From Pseudoalteromonas sp. G4 (GTDB lineage: Bacteria > Pseudomonadota > Gammaproteobacteria > Enterobacterales > Alteromonadaceae), in assembly GCF_028875915.1 (NCBI RefSeq), contig NZ_JAPEHW010000038.1, positions 1 through 37,382 of the forward strand: DNA of 37,382 bases. Reading direction: 5' to 3'. A program made the position numbers and the translations under genes. The notes beneath the pieces were generated by a model that saw only the letters and a program-made list of their open reading frames with translations, was not told the DNA's origin and searched no databases. Positions within the stretch are counted from its first letter, which is position 1; every line of letters begins with the position of its first letter. Below, one piece after another: positions 27,576 through 37,382 of the stretch.

Positions 27576-27693
27576 GTGATTTCCTACTACATTTTATTCG
27601 CTTGCTTCTATTTTAAGCAGATTAACTTAGTGAATACCAGCCTATACTTTTTTATGAGTTTCAGCCATCGCTAGCTAACTTAACTATAGACAT

Positions 27694-27719
27694 AAAAAAA
27701 GCAGCTTGCGCTGCTTTTT
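27694..27719 (-). terminator. Terminator of astA-astD
   Basis: AAAAAAAGCAGC and GCTGCTTTTTA pair around TTGC. On the minus strand a run of seven T follows. It is located directly after the astD stop codon. Confidence 0.85.
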
Positions 27720-27735
27720 ATAATTAAACCAAGTA

Positions 27736-29217
<1,482 letters not shown>

Positions 29218-29221
29218 CTAT

Positions 29222-30244
29222 TTAAAGTGGTGCGATAGTGATCACATCACCTTCAGAAACATGTAGCGCATTTGCAATTTCAGCTGACAAAGTTACTGTC
29301 TCGCTGTTTGCATCCAAGGTCATTGTCGATAGTAAAGCTCTAAAGTCAACCAACTTATGATTTGAAAGCATATAACTTTGGCTTGCATCTGCTTTCATTT
29401 CACCAATAGCCACAGTACGGTTTTGGCAATCACGTATTGTTTTGATATTACTAATATCAGCTTCAACCGTTGGGCCAGCATCAAAAATATCGACATAACC
29501 ATTGAAGGTAAAACCTTCATTTTTAAGCAACTCTATTGCAGGACGTGTTTTTTCGTGCACTTGACCAATTACTGCTTGCGCATTTTTGCTTAAAAGGTTC
29601 ACATAAATTGGATACTTAGGCATTAACTCTGCAATAAATACTTTTTGACCAATACCTGTCAGGTAATCAGCAGTTGGGAAGTCCATTGAGAAGAAGTGCT
29701 CTTCTAACCACTGCCAAAATGGGCTTTCGCCATTTTCATCAGACACACCGCGCATTTCAGCTAACACTTTATCAGCAAAACGTTCGGTGTGAGCATTCAT
29801 AAACATAAAGCGCATTTTGGATAACAACTTACCATTTCCACCTTTACGGTAATGATCTTGCAAATACAAGGTACATAGCTCTGTAGCACCCGTATAATCA
29901 TTACATAAAGTGAGAATATCCACGGCTTTGTAAACATTCAGTTCACGAGAAGAGTGGATCACTTTACTTAAGTGATAATGGTAAAATGCGTCATCTAAGC
30001 CCACAGCCGCTTCAATTGCCGAAGTACCCACAACTTCACCAGTTGCCAAGTCTTCCATTACAAATAAGTAACCTTCATCTTCAGGATGAGTAACTGCTTT
30101 GCTAAAACTATGCTCTGAGCGTGCTATTTTGGATTTAAGAAGATCTTCATTTTGCGGCAAAGAAGTGAAGCCATGACCTGAATCTTCAGCAATCTTCATT
30201 AAAGCTGGATAATCCGAGCTTTTAATCGGACGAACGATAATCAT
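29222..30244 (-). CDS. astA: Arginine N-succinyltransferase AstA
   Basis: First step of the AST pathway for arginine breakdown: transfers succinyl from succinyl-CoA to arginine. 340 residues, a GNAT-related fold. IIVRPIKSSDYPALMKIAEDSGHGFTSLP is the family start; other hallmarks are CTLYLQDHYRKGGNGKLLSKMRF (CoA-binding loop) and the AEMRG...PFWQWLEEHFFSMDF segment. It is followed 19 nt later by astD and preceded by argD/astC, with a hairpin in the 60-bp gap that may let the two halves of the operon be expressed differently. Confidence 0.95.
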   Translation of the reverse strand: MIIVRPIKSSDYPALMKIAEDSGHGFTSLPQNEDLLKSKIARSEHSFSKAVTHPEDEGYLFVMEDLATGEVVGTSAIEAAVGLDDAFYHYHLSKVIHSSRELNVYKAVDILTLCNDYTGATELCTLYLQDHYRKGGNGKLLSKMRFMFMNAHTERFADKVLAEMRGVSDENGESPFWQWLEEHFFSMDFPTADYLTGIGQKVFIAELMPKYPIYVNLLSKNAQAVIGQVHEKTRPAIELLKNEGFTFNGYVDIFDAGPTVEADISNIKTIRDCQNRTVAIGEMKADASQSYMLSNHKLVDFRALLSTMTLDANSETVTLSAEIANALHVSEGDVITIAPL

Positions 30245-30268
30245 TGGTAGCCCCTATAGTAAAATTAA

Positions 30269-30293
30269 GAAAAGCAGCCAAATGCTGCTTTTC
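30269..30293 (-). terminator. Internal hairpin between argD/astC and astA
   Basis: GAAAAGCAGC and GCTGCTTTTC form a perfect 10-bp stem with a 5-nt loop, followed on the minus strand by a T-rich stretch (TTAATTTTA). It is probably a partial terminator that uncouples argD/astC from the catabolic genes. Confidence 0.55.
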
Positions 30294-30304
30294 TACCTTT
30301 GCTC

Positions 30305-31519
<1,215 letters not shown>

Positions 31520-31666
31520 TCATCAATTTTTCGGTGCACATGGCTTAATTACACTTTTGTGACACCTAAGCCCACTAGAACGGGCAAAATTCGGACTATC
31601 ATTATTCCAGAAAAATACCCAACTGTCTCCATTAAAAATAGCGCCAACACCTTTAAATACAAGGCT

Positions 31667-31705
31667 TTCGGATAATTTTTCATGTTATATGAATAACTAT
31701 TTTGT
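31667..31705 (-). promoter_or_regulatory. Candidate tandem ArgR boxes upstream of argD/astC
   Basis: Two 18-bp segments, TTCGGATAATTTTTCATG (31667-31684) and TATGAATAACTATTTTGT (31688-31705), each match about 11 of 14 core positions of TGAATAATTATTCA. They are separated by exactly 3 bases, giving the 21-bp centre spacing known for ArgR hexamer sites. They lie in the 312-bp gap between argD and the HDOD gene, which otherwise shows no gene. Confidence 0.5.
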
Positions 31706-31822
31706 TCTATGGCACAGTGTTCTATCACACCCTACTATGTAGCCTAGTAATTAGTTTATTTAGTGAAATTTATTCACCTTGCATGATTAGGCGTAAAAAA
31801 ATTGTGAAAAAAGTGCGTTTTG

Positions 31823-32983
31823 TTAACGCTCAATACGTAATTGCAGGTTTTGCAAACTTGTACTGGCTAATTGTTTTAACTCATTGGCAGTGAATTTATG
31901 GTGGGTAAAGAGTGCTTTTGCCTCGTCTGGTTCGATTAAGGCATGTTTTTGCAAAAATTTATAGTGACTATAAGCGCGGCCTTTAAGTACCGTTTGCGCT
32001 AGTGGTGAACACTCATCAAACGATGTGTTTTCTGCAATCTCTCGCATTGCTGATGCTATAGGAATATATTTAAGGGCCATATGCTCAATTAAAGCACACG
32101 ATACATGTGGGCCTTTTTCGACTAAGAGGTTACGTAAAAACAGCGCATCGGGTTTTAATTCAGCAAGAGCAGAGTGACGTTGCTTTTCGCCATTTTCTCG
32201 TGCTTCGCGAGCGTTTTTTTCCCAAAAGCTATCAAATAGGCGTAAATACAACCTAATGAGTGCCATATTCCCAATACCATGGAACATACCAAGCACAAAT
32301 GGCTGATAAGGATCTTGGTTATTTAATTCTGCTAATTTGCGAGATGCAATGCCTGCAGCCATGCCTGTTTCCCAAAGTTTGCGCTTTAGCATTTCAAACG
32401 GTGCGGTACTGTGCGGCGTCCAATGTTTTAATGAGAATGTTGGAACAATGAGTTTTAAGTTATCTAAACCGATATAGCGTAGGGCTAATGATACATTATC
32501 GACCCGCACCGCTTTGGCCGGATCTTTCTCGTTGCGGTATTGAGGCAGATTAATTAACTTTAAGATATCTTCGCCTAACCAATGCAAGTCAGTGATCAAG
32601 GGATCAATGCGCCCCACAGAAGCCGACTTAACAGCCAAGATATCCAAAGTGGCAGGAATGTTATCTTGAATTTGAATAATTTCTTTATAAATGTAATCAA
32701 TATCGCTCAGCAGCGTGTCAATTTCACTTTCAATTTGTTGATGTAAATCGGCGTTAACATCAATTATAAACTGTTCATTTTTAGAATCTATTTGCTCGCG
32801 AGCTTTAGCCGCTATTTGCTCAACCTTAAGCAACTTACGAACCGGTAATGGTTCGCCGTAATCAATATCAAGTGTATGAATATAGCCAATTTGTTGCTGA
32901 GCAAATTTTTGCCCCAACAGTAAGTCGTGAAATCTGCCAAGCAGCATTTCTGCCTGCCATTTTTGCTTTGTAGCTGTATTCAT
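31823..32983 (-). CDS. HDOD-domain protein
   Basis: 386 residues, cytoplasmic, helical. The central part (about 150-330) has the HDOD signature (DNIPATLDILAVKSASVGRIDPLITDLHWLGEDILKLINLP; KLWETGMAAGIASRKLAEL; FVLGMFHGIGNMALIRLYLRLF), a helical domain related to HD phosphohydrolases but lacking their metal residues, common in bacterial signalling regulators. The N-terminal 100 residues are a coiled-coil-like, charged region. The role is not known; many relatives are linked to chemotaxis or cyclic nucleotides. It is 11 nt from pabA on the same strand and so may be co-transcribed with it. Confidence 0.75.
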   Translation of the reverse strand: MNTATKQKWQAEMLLGRFHDLLLGQKFAQQQIGYIHTLDIDYGEPLPVRKLLKVEQIAAKAREQIDSKNEQFIIDVNADLHQQIESEIDTLLSDIDYIYKEIIQIQDNIPATLDILAVKSASVGRIDPLITDLHWLGEDILKLINLPQYRNEKDPAKAVRVDNVSLALRYIGLDNLKLIVPTFSLKHWTPHSTAPFEMLKRKLWETGMAAGIASRKLAELNNQDPYQPFVLGMFHGIGNMALIRLYLRLFDSFWEKNAREARENGEKQRHSALAELKPDALFLRNLLVEKGPHVSCALIEHMALKYIPIASAMREIAENTSFDECSPLAQTVLKGRAYSHYKFLQKHALIEPDEAKALFTHHKFTANELKQLASTSLQNLQLRIER

Positions 32984-32994
32984 GAAACCGCTAT

Positions 32995-33579
32995 TTATCG
33001 ATATTTAGTTATAAAATTATTAAGTAACGCCAGTCCTGATTGGGTCAAAATCGCTTCTGGATGAAATTGCACACCTTCTAGTGCCATGCTCTCATGTTGG
33101 ATGCCCATGATTTCATTTTGCAGACCTTCCGCTGTTTGACTCCAAGCCGTAACTTTGAGCTCTTTAGGTATACTCGCCTTTTCAACAACCAGAGAATGAT
33201 AGCGGCACACTTCTAATGGATTGGGTAAATTGCTAAATACCCCTTGATTAGTATGGATTATTTTTGACGTTTTACCATGCATTACATGTTTAGCACGGAC
33301 CACATTAGCACCGAGGGCTTGCGCAATTGTTTGATGACCAAGACAAATCCCCAAAATAGGCAACTTACCTTTTAATTGGTTTACCACATCAAGTGAAATA
33401 CCTGCTTCGTTTGGCGTGCAAGGCCCTGGCGAAAGTACCACATATTGAGGTTTTAAATTTGCTATTTCAGATACAGAGATTTCGTCATTACGCATAACCT
33501 TTACATCAACATCAAGGCGTTGAAAATATTGCACAAGGTTGTAAGTAAACGAATCATAGTTATCGATCATTAACAGCAT
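32995..33579 (-). CDS. pabA: Aminodeoxychorismate synthase component II (glutamine amidotransferase)
   Basis: Supplies ammonia from glutamine to PabB for p-aminobenzoate, hence folate; some homologues (TrpG) serve anthranilate synthase instead. 194 residues, class I amidotransferase. The oxyanion and nucleophile motifs are SPGPCTPNEAG and GICLGHQ (Cys79), and the catalytic His/Glu are in VQFHPEAIL near residue 170. The neighbourhood (trpS upstream, argD nearby) resembles the E. coli pabA-argD locus and no trpE is adjacent, which favours pabA. The protein alone cannot separate the two. Confidence 0.9.
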   Translation of the reverse strand: MLLMIDNYDSFTYNLVQYFQRLDVDVKVMRNDEISVSEIANLKPQYVVLSPGPCTPNEAGISLDVVNQLKGKLPILGICLGHQTIAQALGANVVRAKHVMHGKTSKIIHTNQGVFSNLPNPLEVCRYHSLVVEKASIPKELKVTAWSQTAEGLQNEIMGIQHESMALEGVQFHPEAILTQSGLALLNNFITKYR

Positions 33580-33601
33580 GAAATATACCTATTTATAGAA
33601 A

Positions 33602-33620
33602 AGCCAGGCAACGCCTGGCT
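33602..33620 (-). terminator. Terminator of trpS
   Basis: AGCCAGGC and GCCTGGCT form an 8-bp stem around AAC, followed on the minus strand by TTTTCTAT. It lies about 25 bases beyond the trpS stop codon and upstream of pabA. Confidence 0.7.
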
Positions 33621-33644
33621 CTTATTTTACGTTAAAACGCTCTA

Positions 33645-34649
33645 TTAAGGACGAGGGATCATACCCAGCGCGTTGTAAACCGATTTAAGCGTTGCTTCGG
33701 CACGTTCGCCTGCTTTTTCAGCGCCTGATTTCATAATGCTATTAAGTAGTGATTGATCTTCACGAATTTCTTTAAAGCGTGCTTGAATAGGTTCAATCAT
33801 GTTAACTACAGCTTCAGCAGTATCTTTCTTCAGGTGGCCGTACATTTTATCTTCGTATGTAGGCACTAATTCATCAATTGTTTTGCCAGTAGCTACTGAT
33901 AACAATGTTAATAAGTTAGAAACACCCGCTTTCTCTTGCGTGTCAAAGTAAATACGTGCTTGCTCGTCTGAATCGGTAACCGCTTTTTTAAGCTTTTTCT
34001 CGATCTTTTTAGGCTCATCTAGCAACATGATGTAACCATTAGGATTGTCATCCGACTTAGACATTTTTTTAGTCGGGTCTTGCAGACTCATTACACGTGC
34101 ACCGAACTCTGGAATATACGGCTCAGGAATTTTAAATACGTCGCCGTATAAGTTATTAAAACGCGTTGCGATATCGCGGGTTAATTCTAAATGTTGCTTT
34201 TGGTCTTCACCTACAGGCACTTGATCTGCTTGATAAAGTAAAATATCTGCTGCTTGTAATACTGGGTAGCTGAATAAACCAACGTTGATGTTGTTGGCAT
34301 TTTTTGCAGACTTGTCTTTAAACTGAGTCATGCGGTTAAGCTCACCCATTTGCGCATAACAGTTTAAAACCCAACCCAGTTGTGCATGTTCAGGCACTTG
34401 TGATTGCACAAATAATGCTGACTTTTCAGGGTCGATGCCACACGCAGCGTAAAGCGCAATACCATCAAGCACGCGTTGTTTTAAAACTTCTGGCTCTTGG
34501 CGAACGGTTAATGCGTGTAAATCAACAAGCATAAAGTAACAATCATGATCTTCTTGTAACTTAAGCCACTGGTTAATGGCACCGATATAATTACCAATTG
34601 TCATACCGCCGGTGGGCTGAATGCCACTTAACACTACAGGCTTTGTCAT
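33645..34649 (-). CDS. trpS: Tryptophanyl-tRNA synthetase
   Basis: Charges tRNA-Trp with tryptophan. 334 residues, class Ic synthetase. The HIGH-like motif is TIGNYIGA ([13 protein letters not shown]), the KMSKS motif is KKMSKSDDN near residue 195, and the Trp-pocket region is [32 protein letters not shown]. All family features are intact. It is downstream of rpe on the same strand, separated by a 95-bp gap that folds into a stem. Confidence 0.97.
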   Translation of the reverse strand: MTKPVVLSGIQPTGGMTIGNYIGAINQWLKLQEDHDCYFMLVDLHALTVRQEPEVLKQRVLDGIALYAACGIDPEKSALFVQSQVPEHAQLGWVLNCYAQMGELNRMTQFKDKSAKNANNINVGLFSYPVLQAADILLYQADQVPVGEDQKQHLELTRDIATRFNNLYGDVFKIPEPYIPEFGARVMSLQDPTKKMSKSDDNPNGYIMLLDEPKKIEKKLKKAVTDSDEQARIYFDTQEKAGVSNLLTLLSVATGKTIDELVPTYEDKMYGHLKKDTAEAVVNMIEPIQARFKEIREDQSLLNSIMKSGAEKAGERAEATLKSVYNALGMIPRP

Positions 34650-34680
34650 GATTTTCCTTTACTAATTTAATTTACAAATA

Positions 34681-34731
34681 AGGCCGACAATTTTAAATGC
34701 TTCGACAATGGAAGCAAGTATTTGTCGACCT
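34681..34731 (-). other. Imperfect stem in the rpe-trpS gap
   Basis: AGGCCGACAA (34681-34690) pairs with TTGTCGACCT (34722-34731) over 10 bases with one mismatch; inside, TGCTTC pairs with GAAGCA. There is no T run, so it is a folded leader or spacer rather than a terminator. Confidence 0.4.
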
Positions 34732-34744
34732 GAATTTCATATTT

Positions 34745-35419
34745 TTAAGATTTAACGTGTGCCAATTGCTCACGCATTTTATCAATCACTTGTTTATAAT
34801 CTAGTTGATTGAATATCGCAGAACCTGCAACAAACATATCCGCACCCGCATCTGCAATTTCAGCAATGTTGTCAACATTTACCCCACCATCGATTTCTAG
34901 GCGAATATCATAACCAGATTGGTCGATTAGTTTGCGCACAGCTCGAAGTTTATCAAGTGTATTAGGAATAAACTTCTGGCCACCAAACCCTGGGTTGACT
35001 GACATTAATAAGATAACGTCTAGCTTGTCCATAACATACTCTAAACATGTAAGCGGTGTTGCTGGGTTTAATACAAGGCCAGCTTTACAGCCGTGCTCTT
35101 TAATCAGCGATAAAGTACGGTCAACATGTTCACTTGCTTCAGGGTGAAAGGTAATAATGCTGGCACCCGCTTTTGCAAACATAGGAATAAGAGTATCAAC
35201 AGGTTTCACCATTAAATGCACATCAATTGGTGCCTCAATACCATAATCACGCAGCGCTTTGCAGACCATTGGGCCAATTGTTAAATTAGGCACATAGTGA
35301 TTATCCATTACATCAAAATGCACTACATCAGCACCGGCTTTTAAAACATTTTCAACTTCTTCACCTAAACGAGCAAAGTCAGCCGAGAGAATAGAAGGTG
35401 CAATTAAATACTGCGACAT
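34745..35419 (-). CDS. rpe: Ribulose-phosphate 3-epimerase
   Basis: Interconverts ribulose 5-phosphate and xylulose 5-phosphate in the pentose-phosphate pathway. 224 residues, TIM barrel. The markers are [16 protein letters not shown], the metal-binding [23 protein letters not shown], the phosphate-binding [16 protein letters not shown] and [10 protein letters not shown]...[11 protein letters not shown]. The ATG is preceded by AAGGAAGTGTT. In E. coli rpe follows dam, but here two plus-strand genes lie between them and gph is absent. Confidence 0.97.
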   Translation of the reverse strand: MSQYLIAPSILSADFARLGEEVENVLKAGADVVHFDVMDNHYVPNLTIGPMVCKALRDYGIEAPIDVHLMVKPVDTLIPMFAKAGASIITFHPEASEHVDRTLSLIKEHGCKAGLVLNPATPLTCLEYVMDKLDVILLMSVNPGFGGQKFIPNTLDKLRAVRKLIDQSGYDIRLEIDGGVNVDNIAEIADAGADMFVAGSAIFNQLDYKQVIDKMREQLAHVKS

Positions 35420-35649
35420 AACACTTCCTTAAATTTTTTTGTTAACACATTGAACGGGAATAGAGATTTGCTCGATTATAAGCGCCTTATACTCTAACCT
35501 ATTTTTTTTCAAAAAACACCTTTACAAATAGTTAACATTTATAACATAATTTGAGATGGAGTTAGTCTATTTTGCGTTAAATTACCGTTGTGTTGTTCCT
35601 AAAACTTGGTTAAGCTTTAGTCAGGTTACTTATAGGAAGGGGCATATTT

Positions 35650-35958
35650 ATGTTCAGCAATGGAATTAAACATACTGTGATGGCAACGGCATTTACGGTG
35701 TTTTCTGCAGCTTCTTATTCTTGGATTACAAATACCAACACAGCTTCAACAGCCTGTAATTGCCCTTCACAGTTACAGACTAACAATTCTCAGTATTTGC
35801 CTATGGGCAGTTGCCAAGCAAGAGCAGCAAACCAAAGCTGGTTTTCTTGGTTATCAGGTAAAAGTCGCAGTTCTCAGTTTCATTATTTAGATCTACTTGA
35901 GCTACTTGAATCAGGCAAAAAAGATTCAAAAGCGAATTACGCAGCCCACATTAGATAA
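35650..35958 (+). CDS. Unknown small exported or membrane-anchored protein
   Basis: 102 residues. A hydrophobic stretch (about 10-28, TVMATAFTVFSAASYSWI) after a short basic start could be a signal peptide or a membrane anchor. After it come a Thr/Asn-rich part and a Cys pattern (ACNCPS ... GSCQ), and a C-terminal helical part (FHYLDLLELLESGKKDSK). No family is recognised. A strong Shine-Dalgarno, AGGAAGGGG, lies about 9 nt before the ATG, and the gene is 8 nt upstream of the DUF2970 gene, so the two form a small operon. Confidence 0.65.
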   Translation: MFSNGIKHTVMATAFTVFSAASYSWITNTNTASTACNCPSQLQTNNSQYLPMGSCQARAANQSWFSWLSGKSRSSQFHYLDLLELLESGKKDSKANYAAHIR

Positions 35959-35966
35959 AGGAATTT

Positions 35967-36140
35967 ATGATGCAGTATTTACAAAGTATTTTTGCTGCAT
36001 TATTTGGGGTTCAAAGCAGTAAAAAGCATCAAGACGACTTCCAAAACTTGTCCCCTAAATACCTTATTATTTTGGCATCATTCTTAACTTTAGCGTTAAT
36101 TGTGGCGATTGTAGTCGTAGTAAACCTTGTAATCAGTTAA
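35967..36140 (+). CDS. DUF2970 family small membrane protein
   Basis: 57 residues from ATG 35967 (or 56 from the next ATG, 35970; AAAGGA spacing fits both). The SIFAALFGVQSSKKHQDDF start, with FFGVQ-like and Asp-Phe residues, and a single C-terminal membrane helix (YLIILASFLTLALIVAIVVVV) match my memory of DUF2970, a family of 55-70-residue one-span proteins. Function is unknown. It is the second gene of a two-gene unit and its TAA overlaps the convergent dam stop codon by four bases. Confidence 0.7.
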   Translation: MMQYLQSIFAALFGVQSSKKHQDDFQNLSPKYLIILASFLTLALIVAIVVVVNLVIS

Positions 36141-36976
36141 ATTTCAAAATCGGCATTGGCCGACTTATAAAGAGCCATTAACTCACCAACTTTGTTTCGT
36201 TTATTCCCTTTAGGGCTAATGGTGCGCTTTACTTGTATCACGTCAAGGCTTGCTTGGGCATAAATTTTACGTGTCCACAAAGTATCGTGATTTGAAATAA
36301 GTACGGAATTACCTTGATTAAACGCTTGGCTTTCAGCAAGGTTTGCCAAGTTAGCCTGATCATCAAGATCAAAGCCACCTTTGGCATAGCTGGTGAAGGA
36401 AGCCGTTTTACTCAAAGGCACATAAGGTGGGTCACAATAAACAACTGCATTTTCAGGAATAGCTTGAAATACTTCTTCGTAATTTAAACAAGTAAATGTC
36501 GCTTTTTGTGCTTTTTCAGCAAAAAAATACAACTCATGCTCAGGAAAGTAAGGACGTTTATATTTACCAAACGGTACGTTAAATATACCTTTTTTATTAT
36601 ATCGGCATAACCCATTGTAACCATGGCGGTTCATATATAAGAACAAAATAGCACGTTCATAAGCATCGGATGATTCGTTAAATTGCTTACGATATTCGTA
36701 GTAAACATCGGCATCATTATTTACTTCAACAAATAACTTTCGCGCATCTGCTATGAACTCATCAGGATTATCTTTTAACTCGTTATAAAGATTAATGAGA
36801 TCGGCATTTATATCGTTCAAGATATAGTGTTTAAACTGGGTATTTAAGAAAACAGAACCAGCACCAACAAAAGGTTCAACTAAGGTATCTGCTGTTGGTA
36901 AGCGTTTTGAAAGCTCTTCAACTAAGCTGTATTTACCGCCTGCCCATTTTAGAAATGCGCGTGTTTTTTTGTTCAT
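36137..36976 (-). CDS. dam: DNA adenine methyltransferase Dam
   Basis: Methylates N6 of adenine in GATC, marking parental strands for mismatch repair and timing replication. 279 residues, alpha-type D12 class. FLKWAGGKYSL near the N-terminus is the SAM-binding motif, and YCDPPYVPLS is the catalytic DPPY motif. ILFLYMNRHGYNGLCRYNKKGIFNVPFG is typical of Dam. It follows damX on the same strand, matching the E. coli damX-dam order, with a 77-bp gap. Confidence 0.97.
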   Translation of the reverse strand: MNKKTRAFLKWAGGKYSLVEELSKRLPTADTLVEPFVGAGSVFLNTQFKHYILNDINADLINLYNELKDNPDEFIADARKLFVEVNNDADVYYEYRKQFNESSDAYERAILFLYMNRHGYNGLCRYNKKGIFNVPFGKYKRPYFPEHELYFFAEKAQKATFTCLNYEEVFQAIPENAVVYCDPPYVPLSKTASFTSYAKGGFDLDDQANLANLAESQAFNQGNSVLISNHDTLWTRKIYAQASLDVIQVKRTISPKGNKRNKVGELMALYKSANADFEI

Positions 36977-37053
36977 GCTAGCTGGTTATTTTTCTTAATA
37001 AATTACGTTAAGGCGAGCTATTCTACACTAGCTACAGTGACTAAACTATGGCT

Positions 37054-37382
37054 TTAGTTATTTGCTTGAATTTGTTGCTGGATTTTATCCAATGATTTAG
37101 CAAACGCACCTTGCTTTAACAATCGTTCGGGTAATTGAGCTCTCGCTTGCTGCGCCTCTGCTAATGTTGCAAACAATCCATAGGTAAGCCCAAGTAATAC
37201 ATTGCCTTGTTTGGTTATTTCATAAACTTGCGTTGATGTTAAATTACTTTGCATCACCGTATTTGTAATCACTTGCCTATCACGTACCACCATTAATTGA
37301 ATGGTGTAATAGTTTTTTGGTTGAGCTAAAAACCAATCATTACCTGAAAGCACTTTGACGGGTTGTTCTGGCTGCTGTTCTG
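37054..37382 (-). CDS. damX: DamX C-terminal part (SPOR domain), cut by the window edge
   Basis: The frame is open to the end of the window, so only the last 109 residues are present; the apparent GTG start at 37353 is not the real start, because the upstream codons also read through (EQQPEQPVKV). The visible part is a SPOR domain (YYTIQLMVVRDRQ, VYEITKQGNVLLGLTYGLFATLAEAQQARAQLP) that binds denuded septal peptidoglycan. DamX is a bitopic division protein with a long linker, which explains the Pro/Gln-rich stretch at the edge. The position immediately upstream of dam supports the assignment. Confidence 0.85.
   Translation of the reverse strand, partial: EQQPEQPVKVLSGNDWFLAQPKNYYTIQLMVVRDRQVITNTVMQSNLTSTQVYEITKQGNVLLGLTYGLFATLAEAQQARAQLPERLLKQGAFAKSLDKIQQQIQANN

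Overview
The window is a stretch of gammaproteobacterial chromosome. Low GC, gene content and gene order point to the Alteromonadales, most likely Pseudoalteromonas or a close relative; that is inferred from recognisable proteins, not from a search. Almost all of it is coherent housekeeping sequence. The one clear mobile element is a group II intron just downstream of groEL.

Layout. 1-2.0 kb: tRNA-Ala(TGC), an EamA-type transporter and a glycerophosphodiester phosphodiesterase. 2.0-3.8 kb: a small soluble protein followed by a chemoreceptor with almost no periplasmic part. 3.8-6.5 kb: the EF-P module (epmA, efp, epmB), that is, the translation factor plus the mutase and ligase that put beta-lysine on it. 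6.6-8.0 kb: four small genes, one YjfB-like (motility) and one DUF3016. 8.3-13.1 kb: two large convergent signalling genes, a REC-PAS-PAS-GGDEF-EAL protein and a membrane HisKA_2 histidine kinase, probably a two-component pair acting on cyclic di-GMP.

13.2-15.9 kb: a full-length chloroplast-like group II intron on the minus strand. Its RT/maturase/HNH protein, domain V and 5' GTGCG end are visible, and two exon-binding sites match the 5' exon exactly (7 + 6 bases). Between the RT gene and domain V lies a possible 40-residue single-span membrane peptide. 15.9-18.8 kb: a hairpin-rich groEL 3' region, then groEL and groES behind a recognisable sigma-32 promoter, then fxsA.

19.0-23.9 kb: cutA-dsbD, aroQ-accB-accC behind a foldable leader, and a tRNA with anticodon CAT (probably Ile2) with a good sigma-70 promoter. 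24.0-27.6 kb: a TraF_2-type outer-membrane protein, an unlisted 50-codon gene, speD, yhfA and a DUF3802-like gene. 27.7-31.7 kb: argD/astC-astA-astD with a candidate tandem ArgR operator and an internal hairpin; astB and astE are absent here. 31.8-37.4 kb: an HDOD protein, pabA, trpS, rpe, a two-gene plus-strand cassette (unknown exported protein and a DUF2970 membrane protein), dam, and the 3' end of damX cut by the window edge. The damX-dam-rpe-trpS order is the familiar enterobacterial one, interrupted by the cassette and lacking gph.

No CRISPR array, integrase, IS element or prophage was seen. The parts most worth following up are the intron with its extra ORF and heat-shock-operon location, the kinase/cyclic-di-GMP pair, the receptor with its small partner, and several short genes that are easy to overlook.
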